From JBBQXK01 sp038251625 (lineage in GTDB: Bacteria; Pseudomonadota; Alphaproteobacteria; Rhodobacterales; Rhodobacteraceae): 8,036 bases of DNA. A program made the translations under genes and the position numbers. Below are positions 6,314-8,036 of the stretch, in pieces. The notes under the pieces were generated by a model. The model made no database searches. It saw only the letters and a list, made by a program, of their open reading frames with translations, and was not told the origin of the DNA. The stretch lies in contig JBBSBE010000161.1 of assembly GCA_038251625.1 (NCBI GenBank), positions 1-8,036 of the forward strand. Reading direction: 5' to 3'. Numbering within the stretch: position 1 is the stretch's first letter; each line of letters begins with the position of its first letter.

Positions 6314-6880
6314 ATGCCAGGCGCCCGCAGATACATCCATCTCGCGGGCGTTTTCGTCTCTGTGGTCCTGATGGCCGGGTGCACCTCGGCCCGGCTGGGC
6401 GAAAACCGCGCCCCGCCTGTGGCCCGCGGCGCACCGGTTGAGGACGGGCTGATCGTGGGTCACCGGCTGATGGCGGCGGGCGAATACGAACTGGCGCTGA
6501 AAGCCTATTACCGCGCGGCAGGGCAGGACGGGATCACCGTCGATACGCTGTCGGCCATCGGCTCGGCCAACCTGCAACTTGGTCGCCTTGGCCAGGCGGA
6601 AACCGTCCTGCGCCAGGCCGTCAAGGCCGATCCCGGTTTCGTGCCCGCGCTCAACAACCTTGGCGTCGTGCTGATGGAACGCGGCAAGGTCGGCGAGGCG
6701 CGATCCATTTTCCAGCAGGCCTTCGCGATCGACAGTGGCCAATCCGACGCGATCCGCGAAAATCTGCGCCTCGCCATCGCCCGAACGGACGACAATGTGT
6801 ATGCTGCACCTGAGGAAAAGCCCGCTTTTTCCCTTGTGCGCCGCGAGAAGGGCCAATTCGTCCTGTTGTCGCAGCTCTGA
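6314..6880 (+). CDS. tadD: TPR lipoprotein, TadD-like Flp pilus assembly protein
   Basis: This is a 188-residue predicted lipoprotein with tetratricopeptide repeats. From the chosen ATG (6314) the signal peptide is MPGARRYIHLAGVFVSVVLM, followed by AGC with Cys23 as the lipidation site. The frame is open back to a GTG at 6275, inside the end of tadC. That start would add 13 polar, charged residues (MVSDAEHRSDERT) before the signal peptide, so 6314 is preferred. The ribosome site is weak: GGAG at 6297-6300 is far, and GAAAGA at 6305-6310 is close. TPR units cover about residues 44-141, clearest at 76-107 (ANLQLGRLGQAETVLRQAVKADP) and 110-141 (ALNNLGVVLMERGKVGEARSIF). The tail (158-188) is not TPR. 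TadD proteins follow tadC in many tad loci and are thought to support secretin or pilus assembly in the periplasm. The position directly after tadC favours tadD, but the next gene is also of this type. Confidence 0.82.
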   Translation: MPGARRYIHLAGVFVSVVLMAGCTSARLGENRAPPVARGAPVEDGLIVGHRLMAAGEYELALKAYYRAAGQDGITVDTLSAIGSANLQLGRLGQAETVLRQAVKADPGFVPALNNLGVVLMERGKVGEARSIFQQAFAIDSGQSDAIRENLRLAIARTDDNVYAAPEEKPAFSLVRREKGQFVLLSQL

Positions 6881-6925
6881 GGGGCCGGAAATCGGGCAGT
6901 CGATCGAGCAGCAAAAGGACGCAAA

Positions 6926-7780
6926 ATGCGCCACCCTGTCTTACTGATGCTGTGCCTTGGCACGGCTGCACTCAGCGCGTGCAACAAGTCTTCCGATGCC
7001 GAAGTCAACCGCGCGATCAAATCCGTCAACGTGATCGACGAGTCGAACCTGAATGACATCATGCTGACAGTCGGGGCACCGGACGAGGCGGTGGCCTATT
7101 TTGCCAAGGCATCCGGTGAAAATCCCGACCGCGTCGATCTCAAGCGAGGCCTTGCGAAATCGTTGATCCGCGCGCGGCGCCCGCAAGAAGGCGTGGCCGC
7201 ATGGCGCGCCGTGGTTGCAGCGCCGGGGTCTTCCAATGATGACAAGGTGGAACTGGCCGATGCGCTGATCCGCTCAAACGACTGGGACGGCGCCGAGGCG
7301 ACACTCAACACCATTCCCCCCACGCATGAAACCTATCAGCGCTACAGGCTCGAGGCGATGGTCGCCGACAGCAAGAAGAGCTGGAAAAAGGCCGACAGCT
7401 TTTATGAAATCGCGGCAGGCCTGACGACAACGCCTGCAGGCGTCTATAACAATTGGGGATATTCCAAGTTGACGCGCGGTGACTATCCCGGGGCAGAGCG
7501 GCTTTTTACCGATGCAATCCGGTACGAACCCACGCTCTATACCGCGAAGAACAACCTGACGCTGGCACGCGGCGCGCAGCGCAACTACGATCTGCCCGTC
7601 GTTTCGATGACCCAGACAGAGCGTGCGCAGCTTCTTTACACGCTGGCGCTGACGGCGATCAAACAAGGCGACGTGTCGATCGGCAAGGGGCTCTTGCAGG
7701 AAGCCGTGGATACCCATCCGCAACACTTTGACGAAGCCGTTCGCGCCCTGCGCGCCCTCGATGGAAACGTGACCAACTGA
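6926..7780 (+). CDS. Second TPR lipoprotein of the Tad locus
   Basis: This 284-residue predicted lipoprotein has a signal peptide (MRHPVLLMLCLGTAALSAC) with lipobox LSAC and Cys19 as the lipid anchor. Helical repeat units follow, for example DEAVAYFAKASGENPDRVDL (53-72) and, as the clearest TPR pair, residues ~138-210 with VYNNWGYSKLTRGDYPGAER (173-192) and AIRYEPTLYTAKNNLTLARG (197-216). The region after 225 is a further helical pair (YTLALTAIKQGDVSIGKGLL). The start ATG at 6926 has a good AAAGGA at 6914-6919. The gap from the previous TPR gene is 45 bases, with no other signal seen. It resembles TadD-type pilus assembly lipoproteins, but its sequence differs clearly from the gene before it, so it is not a recent duplicate. 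Its stop overlaps the start of the prepilin peptidase gene (TGATG), which ties it to the pilus operon. The exact role is inferred. Confidence 0.85.
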   Translation: MRHPVLLMLCLGTAALSACNKSSDAEVNRAIKSVNVIDESNLNDIMLTVGAPDEAVAYFAKASGENPDRVDLKRGLAKSLIRARRPQEGVAAWRAVVAAPGSSNDDKVELADALIRSNDWDGAEATLNTIPPTHETYQRYRLEAMVADSKKSWKKADSFYEIAAGLTTTPAGVYNNWGYSKLTRGDYPGAERLFTDAIRYEPTLYTAKNNLTLARGAQRNYDLPVVSMTQTERAQLLYTLALTAIKQGDVSIGKGLLQEAVDTHPQHFDEAVRALRALDGNVTN

Positions 7781-8036
7781 TGCTGCCGATCCCCGCCACA
7801 AACCCCGCCGATTTCTTCTGGTTCCTGCCTTTCACCGTCTCCATCGGCCTTTGGGTGGCGTGGTCGGACCTCAAGACGATGAAGATCCCCAACAAGGCCG
7901 TTCTGGCGCTGGCCGGTGTCTGGCTGGTGCTGGGACCGATACTGATGCCCCTGAACATCTGGCTGTGGGGGTTTGCGCTGATGGGCATTGTGCTGGTGGT
8001 CGGCTTCTTCCTGACCATTGCTGCCGGCATCGGCGC
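7780..8036 (+). CDS. cpaA: Prepilin peptidase CpaA/TadV-type, N-terminal part (3' end outside window)
   Basis: This is the first 86 residues of a small inner-membrane aspartic peptidase (family A24) that cleaves the leader of Flp prepilins. The ATG at 7780 shares one base with the TGA stop of the upstream TPR lipoprotein gene (7778-7780), so translation is probably coupled. Membrane segments are seen at ~12-29, 39-56 and 60-84. The catalytic motif WSDLKTMKIPN (28-38) carries the first active Asp at residue 30, and IPN is typical of the family. The window ends at GIG followed by GC (the start of an Ala codon), which is where the second motif (GxGxGD, second Asp) would begin, so the second catalytic residue cannot be checked. 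No N-terminal methyltransferase-type extension is present, as expected for the short CpaA/TadV form. Confidence 0.9.
   Translation, partial: MLPIPATNPADFFWFLPFTVSIGLWVAWSDLKTMKIPNKAVLALAGVWLVLGPILMPLNIWLWGFALMGIVLVVGFFLTIAAGIG

Overview
The window is one contiguous, same-strand block of a Tad/Flp (tight adherence, type IVc) pilus locus. All nine genes read on the + strand, with high GC, short gaps and no mobile element, RNA gene or CRISPR array. The base composition and the gene order (secretin, OmpA-like lipoprotein, CpaE, CpaF, TadB, TadC, two TPR lipoproteins, prepilin peptidase) fit an alphaproteobacterium, most likely a Rhodobacterales (Roseobacter/Rhodobacter-type) organism. That placement is inferred from gene order and protein style; no marker gene is present.

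Layout. Bases 1-677 are the C-terminal part of the outer-membrane secretin CpaC/RcpA, cut by the left edge. Bases 683-1321 encode a small OmpA-domain lipoprotein in the slot where Caulobacter carries cpaD. A 211-base gap (1322-1532) is the only sizeable non-coding stretch. It holds an AT-rich island of overlapping inverted repeats and then a GC-rich part with two predicted hairpins. Next come the CpaE/TadZ localisation ATPase (1533-2807), the CpaF/TadA motor ATPase (2849-4318), and the inner-membrane platform proteins TadB (4329-5297) and TadC (5308-6291). Two consecutive TPR lipoproteins of TadD type follow (6314-6880 and 6926-7780). The right edge cuts the N-terminal part of a CpaA/TadV-type prepilin peptidase (7780 onward).

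How the parts work together (known for the family). The peptidase processes Flp prepilins. CpaF powers assembly through the TadB/TadC platform. CpaE helps place the machine in the cell. The pilus leaves through the CpaC secretin, assisted by outer-membrane lipoproteins. Flp pilin, CpaB/RcpC and TadE/F/G genes are not seen here and probably lie outside the window.

The system is well known, and I found no convincing new system. The points most worth a second look are the structured gap before cpaE, the OmpA-like lipoprotein with a C-terminal extension in the cpaD position, the loss of both P-loop lysines in CpaE, and the tandem TPR lipoproteins.
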